64,000 bases of DNA, taken from Clostridia bacterium. Lineage in GTDB: Bacteria; Bacillota; Clostridia; Oscillospirales; Acutalibacteraceae. Position 1 is the first letter of the stretch. Every line of letters starts with the position of its first letter. This document shows positions 8,189 through 17,310 of the stretch, one piece after another. The position numbers and the translations under genes were made by a program. Under the pieces are notes generated by a model. That model saw only the letters and a program-made list of their open reading frames with translations, did not search any database and had not been told where the DNA came from. The stretch is from contig JAFQRY010000004.1 in the NCBI GenBank assembly GCA_017409845.1, positions 1 to 64,000 of the forward strand. Reading direction: 5' to 3'.

Positions 8189-8432
8189 TTTTGCAAATAC
8201 AAAAACCAGCATAAAACAAGGTTGCGTTGTAAGAGAAAATACAAGTGAGCATATGGCGGCACCGTTTGATTCATTATGTGAAGCCAAGATAATTGTTATT
8301 AACCCTGCAAGCAAGTTTTTGAGAGACGAGCTTAAAACAGAGAAAATGTTTTATGAGCTTTCGAATGAATGCTCAACAACTATGATGTTTCAAAGAAATA
8401 TGCAGTGCAGGATTTTTGATACAGATTATTGA
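8181..8432 (+). CDS. Small hypothetical protein overlapping the epimerase 3-prime end
   Basis: An 83-residue frame beginning ATGTGTGA over the epimerase stop codon, ending just before a strong terminator. I do not recognise the sequence. It has five cysteines and no membrane segment or signal. No separate ribosome site is obvious, so it would need translational coupling. It may be a decayed gene rather than a real one. Confidence 0.35.
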   Translation: MCDFANTKTSIKQGCVVRENTSEHMAAPFDSLCEAKIIVINPASKFLRDELKTEKMFYELSNECSTTMMFQRNMQCRIFDTDY

Positions 8433-8471
8433 GAACGGGTAAAGAATAGCAGATTAGATACAAAATAATTT

Positions 8472-8513
8472 ATCCCTTTAGAGCGGTACAATTGTTGCTC
8501 TAAAGGGATTTTT
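8472..8513. terminator. Convergent terminator between plus and minus operons
   Basis: ATCCCTTTAGAGC (8472-8484) pairs perfectly with GCTCTAAAGGGAT (8497-8509), followed by TTTT. It separates the plus-strand LCP unit from the end of the leftward polysaccharide operon. Confidence 0.85.
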
Positions 8514-8533
8514 GCGATTTATCATTAGGATTT

Positions 8534-9403
8534 TCAGAAATAATTTCTGATGTGAGTGATATTATAAATGATGTTTTTAAAATAGAATGAAATAATTTTC
8601 CAAAACATTTTTGGGTCTTTAAATGGCATTAATATTTTTTCTTTTTTTGAACGTTTGAGACCAACAATTTTTTCTTTTTCATTACCTTGATACCAACCAA
8701 GATTTTCAAAATCAACCTCTATATCATATTTCTCGAAAAGCTGTTTGTTATTCTTTAGCCATCTTTTAGCACTTATTCCGTATCCGTATTTTATTTGGTA
8801 GTTATACGGAAATGCAAGTTTGGTAATATTGTTTTGAACAATAACTTTTTCACTGTATCTTCTTGAACGGTATGTGCCGAATTTTTCAAAGTCCCAAGGT
8901 GTTTCGTTTTTCCGCAGCAGTTTCAAGAAATAATCCTTTTTGTAAAGAGAAACCATGAGGTTGCTCCTGGCGCTGTATTCTTCAGGGATAATTGAAAAAT
9001 AATCTCCTACAACTTGATTTTTATCATACCATCTGTCCGAAACATTAGGAATGAATTTGATGACCCCGATATCATTTGAAGATGTGATTATGGAGATTGC
9101 ATTATTGATTATTTCTTCATTTACTACTTCTTCAAGAAAGAAATCTTCGAGAAAAAACCATATGTATTCCTCATCAATTTGTTTGAGCGCATTAATAATC
9201 CTATTACTCCAGAGAGGAGATGCAGAGTGTATGCACTTAACATTCAGGGAAACATCTGTATATTCTTCAGTTTCTGTAATAAGGTATATTTTTTGAGGGC
9301 GGTCTTTCCAATTAGCTTCAAGAAGTCTAAAAAAAGGATTCCAAGCATCTTTATATAAATCACAGCTGCTTACTATAATTGCCGGTTCTTTAGCGTTGAA
9401 CAT
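8534..9403 (-). CDS. Unrecognised protein, possibly a GT-A-type glycosyltransferase
   Basis: A 289-residue cytosolic protein at the far end of the polysaccharide operon. The start has GAGGAG eight bases upstream. The N-terminus IIVSSCDLYKDAWNPF and the acidic WFFLEDFFLEE around residue 90-100 resemble the nucleotide-sugar-binding half of GT-A enzymes, and the C-terminus is basic and aromatic as in membrane-associated transferases. I cannot assign a family with certainty. The position beside a GT10 gene makes a role in decorating the same glycan plausible. Confidence 0.5.
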   Translation of the reverse strand: MFNAKEPAIIVSSCDLYKDAWNPFFRLLEANWKDRPQKIYLITETEEYTDVSLNVKCIHSASPLWSNRIINALKQIDEEYIWFFLEDFFLEEVVNEEIINNAISIITSSNDIGVIKFIPNVSDRWYDKNQVVGDYFSIIPEEYSARSNLMVSLYKKDYFLKLLRKNETPWDFEKFGTYRSRRYSEKVIVQNNITKLAFPYNYQIKYGYGISAKRWLKNNKQLFEKYDIEVDFENLGWYQGNEKEKIVGLKRSKKEKILMPFKDPKMFWKIISFYFKNIIYNITHIRNYF

Positions 9404-9434
9404 ATGTAACTCCTCGTTTATATAATGAAATAAA

Positions 9435-10415
9435 CTATAAAACGCCTTTGATTTTCTTTATGAAATCGGGTGTTTTTTTGTATTTATATGAGTATTCCTT
9501 CAAAAACTTTTCGTGTTTTTCTGCGCAAAAATATCTTACTCTTCGAACAGCATCTTCGGGATTCTGCTCGAATATGTTGAACAGAAAAATTTCGAGTTTA
9601 TCATATAATTCCGCCAAATAATTAACATCGTTTAATGGCTGTTGCATCAGCATTTCGATATATGCATTTTCGTTTGAATCAAGATATTTTACTTCTTCGA
9701 GAGTTCTGTTCAGATCATCTTCTGTTTTGCACCAAACAAAAGCATCAGTATTGAAATAATCGTCTATTTTCGGATTGCCGTAATAAACAGGAACGGAATG
9801 TCTCATAAAAGGCTGAACGATTTTTTCGGTAACAAATCCGGGATAAGATATGCTGTCGCCGGCAATTGTGAATTTGGACGCAACCAGATATTCGTTCTTT
9901 TCAGCCCATGAACATCTCTTTTTGTTGCCATTTACATTATTGAGAAAACTTCCGGGAGACTCAACACGTTTGTATTCGTTGAGTGTTTCAAAAAGCTTTT
10001 CTCTCATACCGTGTGATGAAGGATGTCCGTAAATGAAATTACAGAAGTGTTTTTTTGATTCATAGATTTCTTTTGCTTTTTCATATGAAAGAGTTTCCGG
10101 AATCCAGGGTTTGGCATCATCAAAATAAAAAGCAAAGGGCATTCGGAAATATCTGTCACCGAAATCCATATAGTCGAATCCGATGCAATAATCAAAAACT
10201 GTGAAATCAGGCGACATATTTTCCCCCATAAAAATGATTCTTGCGCAGTCGTATTTCATATATTCAAATGCTAAACCTCGGTTTGAACATATAACAAAAT
10301 CGGGATTATCGGAGATTTCAACTTTGAATTTTTTTGATAAAATTCGTGTAAACAGATTGTCGTCCTTTTTGAAACTTCCCCAGAAACCGACAAAATCAAT
10401 TTTAACAGTTTTCAT
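9435..10415 (-). CDS. GT10 family alpha-1,3-fucosyltransferase-like protein
   Basis: A 326-residue cytosolic transferase. The C-terminal half holds the GT10 donor-binding signature: FTIAGDSISYPGFVTEKI and then HSVPVYYGNPKIDDYFN. These bind GDP-fucose in the Helicobacter and Bacteroides enzymes that build Lewis-type structures. No GDP-mannose dehydratase or GDP-fucose synthase is in the window, so the donor must come from elsewhere. The lysine-rich C-terminus may attach it to the membrane. GGTGAAAAAATG sets the start. The acceptor is unknown. Confidence 0.85.
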   Translation of the reverse strand: MKTVKIDFVGFWGSFKKDDNLFTRILSKKFKVEISDNPDFVICSNRGLAFEYMKYDCARIIFMGENMSPDFTVFDYCIGFDYMDFGDRYFRMPFAFYFDDAKPWIPETLSYEKAKEIYESKKHFCNFIYGHPSSHGMREKLFETLNEYKRVESPGSFLNNVNGNKKRCSWAEKNEYLVASKFTIAGDSISYPGFVTEKIVQPFMRHSVPVYYGNPKIDDYFNTDAFVWCKTEDDLNRTLEEVKYLDSNENAYIEMLMQQPLNDVNYLAELYDKLEIFLFNIFEQNPEDAVRRVRYFCAEKHEKFLKEYSYKYKKTPDFIKKIKGVL

Positions 10416-10436
10416 TTTTTCACCAGAACTTTCTTT

Positions 10437-11393
10437 TTACATCGGCAGATATTCTTCAAAAATCAGTTTTTTGATTTTGTAAAGGTCGGGCACGAGGACT
10501 GCCATTCCTCTTACCGTGGCGTTTTTATAAGTTCCTTCTGCAGGAACAATGCAACTTGATATTTCTATTTCAGAGAAAGAAGATGCCAGAGTCAGAGCCA
10601 GCGTCATTATTTCATCCTCTGTCATATCGGTTGCCATCAGCGGTAGAATTTCATTGAAAAACATTGCAAGCTCGGGAAGAGTATATGTTTTTGCTTTTTC
10701 AAAAACGGCACCCATAATTTTTCTCTGTCTTGCCGTTCTCTGAAAATCGCTGTCGATTTTACGGATTCTTGCATATGTGAGAGCCTGCTCACCGTTGAGC
10801 GTGCAGAGCCCTTCGGCTGCACCGCCTCCGACGATTGCGGCTTCCTCGGCGGTCAGCTCAATTTCAACACCGCCCACCGTATCAATTATTTTTTCAAAGC
10901 CCTCAAAATCCGATTCGAGGCAGCCGTCAACCGTGATTCCGAAATTCAGAGAGAGGGTTTCTTTGAGAAGGTCAAAGCCGCCGTAGGCAAATGCCGCATT
11001 AAGGCGGTTATCCTCATAGCCCGGAATCTGAACATAGAGGTCACGGAGAAACGAAATCATCGAGAGCCTGTTGGTTTCTGGATTGAAGCTGCAAAGAATC
11101 ATCGCATCCGAACGCTGTCTGCTTTCGCCCTCACGCTTATCCTGACCGATGAGGAGAATATTGACAAGCCCGTCGTTATTCAATGCTTCAAAATCATCAC
11201 CGTTCCACTCGATATCCTCAGGATTGAGTATGTTGTCGGCAGCCGGAACCGCTTCTGAAGTCTGTGTTTCGGAAGTCGTGACTATATTATCCGAATCGGT
11301 TTTGTCTGAAAAGCGATTAACAGCCACAATTGCTCCCGCAATCAGAATAGCAGCAGTAAGAATAACGGCTGTTATTTTTATGCTTTTTTTCAT
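10437..11393 (-). CDS. Second LCP family glycopolymer phosphotransferase
   Basis: A 318-residue protein with one N-terminal transmembrane helix (about residues 5-25), a Ser/Thr/Glu-rich linker, and an LCP domain. Motifs are ILLIGQDKREGE, RSDAMILCSF, MISFLRDLYVQIPG, RLNAAFAYGG and YARIRKIDSDFQRTARQRK. It is only distantly similar to the LCP at 5.5 kb outside these motifs. Because it lies inside the polysaccharide operon, it is the best candidate for attaching this polymer to peptidoglycan. The ATG at 11393 follows GGTGAT; a GTG three codons earlier is less likely. Confidence 0.88.
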   Translation of the reverse strand: MKKSIKITAVILTAAILIAGAIVAVNRFSDKTDSDNIVTTSETQTSEAVPAADNILNPEDIEWNGDDFEALNNDGLVNILLIGQDKREGESRQRSDAMILCSFNPETNRLSMISFLRDLYVQIPGYEDNRLNAAFAYGGFDLLKETLSLNFGITVDGCLESDFEGFEKIIDTVGGVEIELTAEEAAIVGGGAAEGLCTLNGEQALTYARIRKIDSDFQRTARQRKIMGAVFEKAKTYTLPELAMFFNEILPLMATDMTEDEIMTLALTLASSFSEIEISSCIVPAEGTYKNATVRGMAVLVPDLYKIKKLIFEEYLPM

Positions 11394-11413
11394 AATTATC
11401 ACCGCTTGAATTT

Positions 11414-12637
11414 TTACTTCTCGTTCTTCCCGAAAAGCTTAAGCTCCGTATAAATATCCATTCTTTCAGAAGCTTCTTTTGCAACCTTTTGAGGTCGGAT
11501 TTTCGGCCGTCTGCCGAAAACGGAGCGGATTATATATCTTCCTCCGAAGAAAATCCAGCCGAATGGCAGCAGAATTTTATGTTTCTTTGCCGCTTTCCAG
11601 TTTTTATATACAATGCTGTTGGCAGAGATGATAAACTGCCTGAGCATGGGGATTTCTTTTTCGTTTTTGCTTGAAATAAGAAGGCTTTCGTGGGCTCTGT
11701 CGGCATTCTTCTGGCCAAAGTTTCCGCCGATAATGATATCAATGAGAATATAGTCAGCCAATTTTTTATCGGCATCCTTTGCCCACTCCATCCCCGGCAG
11801 TCCGAGATATTCGCACGAAATGAATGTCATTATTTTCGCAAAATCCCAAAGACCGATATCCTTGATTGCCTTTTCAAAAAGTCCGAGGAATTTTTCCTCT
11901 CCGACGGTGTTCAGAAATACCGCCCAGTCGCAGAGATGGCGAAGCCCGAGTCCGTCTCCCGTTAAGTGATGGCACATATGGAGCAGGATAATCAGCCCGT
12001 GATGGAAGGTTGACGGCACGGTTATTTCGCCGAGCTCGGTCTGTACCTTTTCGGAGTTTTCAAGAAGTCCCGAAAGATATTTTCTTACCTTGACGCCTGC
12101 CTTGCCCTGGGGGATTCCCGACGGCTGAAAGTGCATTTCGCATCGGCATATCTTGCCGAGAAATACATCGTGGACATCGTGATTTTTGCCGTTTGATTCG
12201 TATCCGTTTTCTTCAAGAACTTTGCTTGCATCTTCAAAATTATCGGTATCAACAAGAAAATCAACATCACCCATTGACCTCATAAGCGGGTCGGGGTAAT
12301 AGAGTGCAGATGCAAAGCCTTTGAGAACGGTGCAGGGGATACCTGCTTTTTCCATTATTCCGCAAATCCGCACATGCTCAAAATCAACCTTCGTATTGTC
12401 TGCAAGTGCCTTGCTGAGCTTTTTTCTTATATATATGAATTTATCGCTTTTGAGAATTCCGCTTTCCGGGTTGTGAAATGCCATGAGAGCAACCGCCTGA
12501 GCGTATGCTTCGCACCAGACCGCATTAAGGTTGCCCTCATTGAGGTCAACCCTGCGCCCTGCGTTGAAAAGATTGTTGGCAAGAATATCAAGCAAAATCT
12601 TTTCGTGTTCTCTTAATTTGGCATTTTTAATACCCAT
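11414..12637 (-). CDS. Nucleotidyltransferase-fold protein (NTP_transf_5, PF14907-like)
   Basis: A 407-residue cytosolic protein. VLKGFASALYYPDPLMRSMG followed by DVDFLV is the nucleotidyltransferase signature, with the Gly near the NTP and DxD binding metal. The C-terminal half is helical with aromatic and basic patches. Members of this family sit in polysaccharide loci and also in lasso-peptide clusters; their substrates are mostly unknown. Here it lies between the FucNAc synthesis genes and an LCP gene. An HPr-kinase-like gene, another frequent partner of the family, is on the other side of the locus. Confidence 0.7.
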   Translation of the reverse strand: MGIKNAKLREHEKILLDILANNLFNAGRRVDLNEGNLNAVWCEAYAQAVALMAFHNPESGILKSDKFIYIRKKLSKALADNTKVDFEHVRICGIMEKAGIPCTVLKGFASALYYPDPLMRSMGDVDFLVDTDNFEDASKVLEENGYESNGKNHDVHDVFLGKICRCEMHFQPSGIPQGKAGVKVRKYLSGLLENSEKVQTELGEITVPSTFHHGLIILLHMCHHLTGDGLGLRHLCDWAVFLNTVGEEKFLGLFEKAIKDIGLWDFAKIMTFISCEYLGLPGMEWAKDADKKLADYILIDIIIGGNFGQKNADRAHESLLISSKNEKEIPMLRQFIISANSIVYKNWKAAKKHKILLPFGWIFFGGRYIIRSVFGRRPKIRPQKVAKEASERMDIYTELKLFGKNEK

Positions 12638-12643
12638 TTATTC

Positions 12644-13804
12644 TTACACCACTTCAAAAAATGTATCAGGCTTGTCGGGGTCAAACTGCTCGTTTGCCCA
12701 CATGAGTGTTACGAGATTTTCCGTTTCGGAAAGATTTATAATATTGTGAGTGAAGCCCGGCAGCATATGCACAGCCTCGGGTTTATCGCCCGAAACACGG
12801 AATTCAAGCACCTTGTCGGTGCCGATTTCTCTTTGCTGAATGAGTGCCGTGCCCGAAACAACAATAAAGAATTCCCATTTTGTGTTATGCCAGTGCTGAC
12901 CCTTTGTTATTCCGGGGTTGCTGACATTGACCGAAAACTGACCGCAGTTTGCAGTCTTTAATATTTCCGTGAAGCTTCCTCTTGCGTCGCTGTTCATCTT
13001 AAGAGGAATGCTTACCTTCTCCTCGGGAAGGTAGGAAAGATATGTTGAATAGAGCTTCTTTGCAAATGAGTTATACGGAATTTCGGGCATGACGAGAGTC
13101 TGACTCTGTGCCTTGAAACTATCAAGAAGCTCAACAATTTCGCCGAGAGTTACCTTATGGGTAACAGGGAATGTGCAGAAGGAGCCGTCTTTGGTTTCTT
13201 TGCCTTCAAGAGCATTCAGCATTTCGTCAACGAAATCGTCGATATACAGAAGCTCAAGCTCAACCGAGGGGTCATTAACCGTTATGGGCAGGTCTTTTGC
13301 AATGTTGTTGCAGAAGGTTGCAACGGCTGAATTGTAGTTGGGTCTGCACCATTTGCCGAAAAGGTTGGGCAGACGGTAAATAAGAGCCCTTGCACCCGTT
13401 TCTTTTTCATAGTCAAAGAGCATGTTTTCGGCTTCAAGCTTGCTTTTGCCGTATTCCGAGCCTGCAAATCTGCCCTCGAGAGTTGCCTGCACCGACGACG
13501 AAAGCATAACGGGAGCCTTGTTTGAGCAGGCTTTCAGCTCATCAAGCACAACTCCGAGAATACCGAAGTTGCCCGAAAACTCGCTTGCTTCCTTGGGTCT
13601 GTTTATGCCCGCAAGGTGGAAAACAAAGTCCGCCTTTGAGCAGTATTCGTGAAGCTCTTCGGGTGTTGAATCAATGTCATATTCAAAGATTCCGTCAATC
13701 TGAATTGACGGTCTTGTTTTGTTTTTGCCGTCTTTTATTGTGTAAAGATTTGCGACGAGATTTCTGCCTGCAAATCCCTTTGCACCTGTGATAAGAATGT
13801 TCAT
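12644..13804 (-). CDS. capF: CapF-type reductase/epimerase of UDP-N-acetyl-L-fucosamine synthesis
   Basis: A 386-residue bifunctional protein. The N-terminal SDR domain has ITGAKGFAGRNL (NAD(P) binding) and YGKSKLEAE (YxxxK). The C-terminal cupin domain carries KGQHWHNTKWEFF with the metal-binding histidines. In the Cap5/8 pathway CapF turns the CapE product into UDP-N-acetyl-L-talosamine. The start is the ATG at 13804, sharing one base with the capG stop (TGATG) and preceded by GGAGAAAG. Gene order E-G-F differs from the S. aureus order E-F-G. Confidence 0.88.
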   Translation of the reverse strand: MNILITGAKGFAGRNLVANLYTIKDGKNKTRPSIQIDGIFEYDIDSTPEELHEYCSKADFVFHLAGINRPKEASEFSGNFGILGVVLDELKACSNKAPVMLSSSVQATLEGRFAGSEYGKSKLEAENMLFDYEKETGARALIYRLPNLFGKWCRPNYNSAVATFCNNIAKDLPITVNDPSVELELLYIDDFVDEMLNALEGKETKDGSFCTFPVTHKVTLGEIVELLDSFKAQSQTLVMPEIPYNSFAKKLYSTYLSYLPEEKVSIPLKMNSDARGSFTEILKTANCGQFSVNVSNPGITKGQHWHNTKWEFFIVVSGTALIQQREIGTDKVLEFRVSGDKPEAVHMLPGFTHNIINLSETENLVTLMWANEQFDPDKPDTFFEVV

Positions 13805-14973
13805 CAAAACTTTCTCCAAACCATTTTATTGACTATTCCCGTGTAGCTCTGGATGAGTCTTACGATTTTATCGGAAACATTTTTGTCGGTATAATCGGGC
13901 ACGGGAATTGCAGAATCTTTATCGCAAGCAAGCTCCACTGCGGTTTCAACCGCCTGAAGCAGACCGTTTTCGTCAATGCCTGCAAGCACGAAGCAGCCCT
14001 TGTCGAGTGCCTCGGGACGCTCTGTTGATGTTCTTATGCATACTGCGGGGAAGGGTCTGCCGATGCTCAGATAAAAACTGCTTTCTTCGGGCAGAGTACC
14101 GCTGTCGGAAACAACGGCGAATGCACCCATCTGCAAGCGGTTGTAATCCGAGAAGCCGAGAGGCTCGTGCATAATGATTCTCTTGTCAAGCACGATATCG
14201 GAATTCTCGAGTCTTTTTCTCGAGCGGGGATGGCAGGAGTAGAGAATGGGCATATCATATTTTTCCGCAAGTGAGTTCAGAGCATTGAACAGCGAGCGGA
14301 AATTTTTGTCTGTGTCGATATTTTCTTCTCTGTGTGCGGAAAGAAGAATATATTTCTTTTCCTCAAGACCGAGCTTTGTGAGAATATCACTGTTCAGAAT
14401 CTTATCAATGTTTGCATCAAGCACCTCTGCCATGGGTGAACCCGAAACATAGGTTCGCTCCTTGGGCAGACCGCAGTCTGCGAGATATCTTCTTGCGTGC
14501 TCCGAATATGCAATGTTGACATCGGAGATGATATCAACGATTCTTCTGTTGGTTTCTTCGGGAAGGCACTCATCCTTGCAGCGGTTGCCCGCTTCCATAT
14601 GAAAAATGGGGATATGAAGTCGCTTTGCACCGATAGCCGAAAGACAGCTGTTGGTGTCGCCGAGGATAAGAAGAGCATCGGGCTTGATTTCTTCCATAAG
14701 CTCATATGAGGAAGCAATGATGTTGCCGACAGTCTGACCGAGATTGTCACCCACGCAGTTGAGATAAACTTCAGGTGCATCAAGGTCAAGGTTTTCAAAG
14801 AAAATACCGTTGAGATTATAGTCGTAATTCTGACCCGTGTGGGCAAGGATGCAGTCAAAATGCTTACGGCATTTCTTGATAACTTCCGAAAGTCTGATGA
14901 TTTCGGGTCTTGTGCCGACGATAATAAGCAGTTTCAGCTTGCCGTTATTCTTAAATGTAATATCGTATTTCAT
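13804..14973 (-). CDS. capG: UDP-N-acetylglucosamine 2-epimerase family, CapG/FnlC type
   Basis: A 389-residue non-hydrolysing 2-epimerase of the GT-B-like fold. VGTRPEIIRL and HTGQNYD are at the N-terminus, GDTNSCLSA and HMEAGNRCKDE in the middle, and SDSGTLPEESS near the C-terminus. The NRCKDECLPEE segment is characteristic of the FnlC/CapG branch rather than WecB. Adjacent CapE and CapF indicate that it performs the last step, UDP-L-TalNAc to UDP-L-FucNAc. AAGGTGAATTT precedes the start. Confidence 0.87.
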   Translation of the reverse strand: MKYDITFKNNGKLKLLIIVGTRPEIIRLSEVIKKCRKHFDCILAHTGQNYDYNLNGIFFENLDLDAPEVYLNCVGDNLGQTVGNIIASSYELMEEIKPDALLILGDTNSCLSAIGAKRLHIPIFHMEAGNRCKDECLPEETNRRIVDIISDVNIAYSEHARRYLADCGLPKERTYVSGSPMAEVLDANIDKILNSDILTKLGLEEKKYILLSAHREENIDTDKNFRSLFNALNSLAEKYDMPILYSCHPRSRKRLENSDIVLDKRIIMHEPLGFSDYNRLQMGAFAVVSDSGTLPEESSFYLSIGRPFPAVCIRTSTERPEALDKGCFVLAGIDENGLLQAVETAVELACDKDSAIPVPDYTDKNVSDKIVRLIQSYTGIVNKMVWRKF

Positions 14974-14982
14974 AAATTCACC

Positions 14983-16029
14983 TTATGCGTTGAATTCTTC
15001 AAGTCTTTCTCTGATGTAGTCGAGCTCGAGAAGCTTTTCTTTAACTTCCTCAACATTGAGAAGCTTTGTGTTGCTGCTGTTGAATTCGGTGAGCTCCGCA
15101 CGTTTTATGTCGCCGTCAGAGAAGTATTTATCATAGTTGAGGCTTCTGTTGTCGGCGTGTACGCGGAAGAAGTCGCCCATATCCTCTGCCTTTGCACATT
15201 CCTCGTTGGTGAGAAGAGTTTCATACATCTTTTCGCCGTGGCGGATGCCGATAATCTTGATATCTTCCTTATTACCGCCGAAGAGCTCGCAGACTGCCTC
15301 AGCCTGAGTCTGAATTGTGCAGGCAGGTGCTTTACGCACGAATATGTCACCGCTTTCGCATTCCTTGAATGCAAAGAGAACGAGGTCAACAGCCTCTTCA
15401 AGCGACATAATGAAACGGGTCATGTCGGGATTTGTGATTGTGATGGGCTGACCGTTTTTGATCTGGTCAATCCACAGAGGAACAACCGAGCCTCGGCTGC
15501 AGAGCACGTTGCCGTAGCGTGTGCAGCAGATTTTGGTCTTTTCGGGGTCAACGTTTCTTGCCTTTGCGGTTGCAACTCTTTCCTCGAGTGCTTTTGTGAT
15601 ACCCATAGCGTTGATGGGATATGCAGCCTTGTCTGTTGAAAGGCAGATGATGGATTTAACTCCTGCATCAACTGCGGCAGTCAGCACATTGTCCGTGCCG
15701 ATAACGTTGGTTTTGACAGCTTCCATGGGGAAGAATTCGCAGGAAGGAACCTGCTTGAGAGCCGCAGCATGGAATACGTAGTCAACGCCGACCATCGCAC
15801 CTCTGAGCGAATCAATGTTGCGCACATCACCGATGTAGAACTTGATTTTGTCGGCAACCTCGGGCATCTTAGCCTGAAATTCGTGACGCATATCGTCCTG
15901 CTTTTTCTCGTCACGGGAGAAAACACGGATTTCCTTTATTTCAGTTTTAAGGAAGCGGTTGAGCACGGCATTGCCGAATGAACCTGTACCGCCTGTTATA
16001 AGTAAGGTTTCGCCTTTGAAATTATACAT
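14983..16029 (-). CDS. capE: UDP-GlcNAc 4,6-dehydratase/5-epimerase, CapE/FnlA type
   Basis: A 348-residue soluble SDR enzyme, the first step of UDP-N-acetyl-L-fucosamine synthesis. It has ITGGTGSFGNAVL for NADP binding, SRDEKKQDDMRHEF (family signature) and STDKAAYPINAMGITKALEE. In the last motif Met replaces the usual catalytic Tyr of the YxxxK triad, as in other inverting dehydratases of this type. GGAGGCAATAAAA precedes the ATG. The start overlaps the end of the ABC ATPase gene by 8 bases, showing tight coupling between export and sugar synthesis genes. Confidence 0.9.
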   Translation of the reverse strand: MYNFKGETLLITGGTGSFGNAVLNRFLKTEIKEIRVFSRDEKKQDDMRHEFQAKMPEVADKIKFYIGDVRNIDSLRGAMVGVDYVFHAAALKQVPSCEFFPMEAVKTNVIGTDNVLTAAVDAGVKSIICLSTDKAAYPINAMGITKALEERVATAKARNVDPEKTKICCTRYGNVLCSRGSVVPLWIDQIKNGQPITITNPDMTRFIMSLEEAVDLVLFAFKECESGDIFVRKAPACTIQTQAEAVCELFGGNKEDIKIIGIRHGEKMYETLLTNEECAKAEDMGDFFRVHADNRSLNYDKYFSDGDIKRAELTEFNSSNTKLLNVEEVKEKLLELDYIRERLEEFNA

Positions 16030-17302
16030 TTTTATTGCCTCCGTTGATTTGTTCTATGCAGGGCAGAACAGCATTGCCCCAGTCCTTGAACCAGTGTTTG
16101 AGTTTAATGGATTCCTCACTGTGTTCAACCGTGAATCGCAGAGCGGTTGCTCTGTCATAAAACATAATTGAACCCGATTTATCTTCATCGTAAAGAATAA
16201 TATCAACCGTATATTTACCGGGAACAAGATAGGATGTATCAAAAGTAAATTCAGCAGAATTTATTCCTTCTTTATGTTTTAGCTCTCCGCCGAAAATAAC
16301 TCCGACAGGAGTAGCATCAATGCCGTTGATGACCATTTTCATCAGAAGTCTTTCGGTATCATTTTCGCTTTTCCATTCTATGCGGAACGGGAAGACATCT
16401 CCGTAGTCAACTGTATTGGTTTTGGATTCATACATATGAAGATTCTGAAGGAGGTGTCTCTGATTGCATTTCGGATGACGTTTGGCATCTGACGTATCAA
16501 AGAATGTTGTGTTATCAAGGCTTTCATCCTGCATATACACAGCAATTGCATCTTCTGTTTCGCCTTCAAAGGCAACCTGACCGCGAGAAAGAACGATACA
16601 GCGGTTACAGAGACTTTTTACTGTCTGCATGTTATGGCTGACGTAAAGAATCGTTCTGCCTTCTTCTTCGGCGACCTTTTTCATTCTGTCGATGCATTTA
16701 TTCTGGAATGCAACGTCGCCGACAGCAAGCACCTCATCCATAATCATGATTTCGCTGTCAAGATGTGATGCAACGGCAAAGGCGAGCTTTACCTTCATAC
16801 CGCTGGAATATCTTTTAACGGGTGTTTCAATAAACTGTCCGACCTCGGAAAACTCTACGATTTCATCAAATTTTTTGTCAATTTCTGCTTTGCTCATGCC
16901 GAGAATCGCACCGTTGAGGTAGACATTTTCTCTGCCCGTGAGCTCGGGGTGGAAGCCTGTTCCGACCTCAAGCATAGAAGTTATTCTGCCGTTGAGATAT
17001 ATGTTGCCCTTTGTCGGTGCGGTAACACGGCAAATAAGCTTGAGAATAGTTGATTTGCCTGCACCGTTTCTGCCGATAATACCGACTGTTTCTCCTTTTT
17101 TTATGTCAAAAGATAAATCATCAAGTGCAAGAAAACGCTCATTTTTGCCGTGTGCTTTTTCGCCGATTTTCAGGTTAGGATCTTCTTTTTTCAGTAATTT
17201 TGCAAGCTTTGACTGGATTTCCCCTTTAAGTGTTGCACCGCCGATAGCACCGAGGCGGTATTCCTTTGAAACATGTTCAACTCTTATTGCCAATTCTTCC
17301 AT
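16022..17302 (-). CDS. wzt: Polysaccharide ABC exporter ATPase with C-terminal glycan-recognition domain (Wzt)
   Basis: A 426-residue protein. The N-terminal nucleotide-binding domain carries GRNGAGKST (Walker A), RYSSGMKVKLAFA (signature loop, SSGM as in Wzt/TagH proteins) and IMIMDEVLAVGD (Walker B). From about residue 270 a beta-rich domain resembles the Wzt C-terminal domain that reads a terminal modification of the finished glycan. It pairs with the permease encoded just upstream. The ATG at 17302 is preferred over an in-frame codon four residues earlier because GTGAGGTGCGGT lies directly before it. Confidence 0.9.
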   Translation of the reverse strand: MEELAIRVEHVSKEYRLGAIGGATLKGEIQSKLAKLLKKEDPNLKIGEKAHGKNERFLALDDLSFDIKKGETVGIIGRNGAGKSTILKLICRVTAPTKGNIYLNGRITSMLEVGTGFHPELTGRENVYLNGAILGMSKAEIDKKFDEIVEFSEVGQFIETPVKRYSSGMKVKLAFAVASHLDSEIMIMDEVLAVGDVAFQNKCIDRMKKVAEEEGRTILYVSHNMQTVKSLCNRCIVLSRGQVAFEGETEDAIAVYMQDESLDNTTFFDTSDAKRHPKCNQRHLLQNLHMYESKTNTVDYGDVFPFRIEWKSENDTERLLMKMVINGIDATPVGVIFGGELKHKEGINSAEFTFDTSYLVPGKYTVDIILYDEDKSGSIMFYDRATALRFTVEHSEESIKLKHWFKDWGNAVLPCIEQINGGNKNV

Positions 17303-17310
17303 ACCGCACC

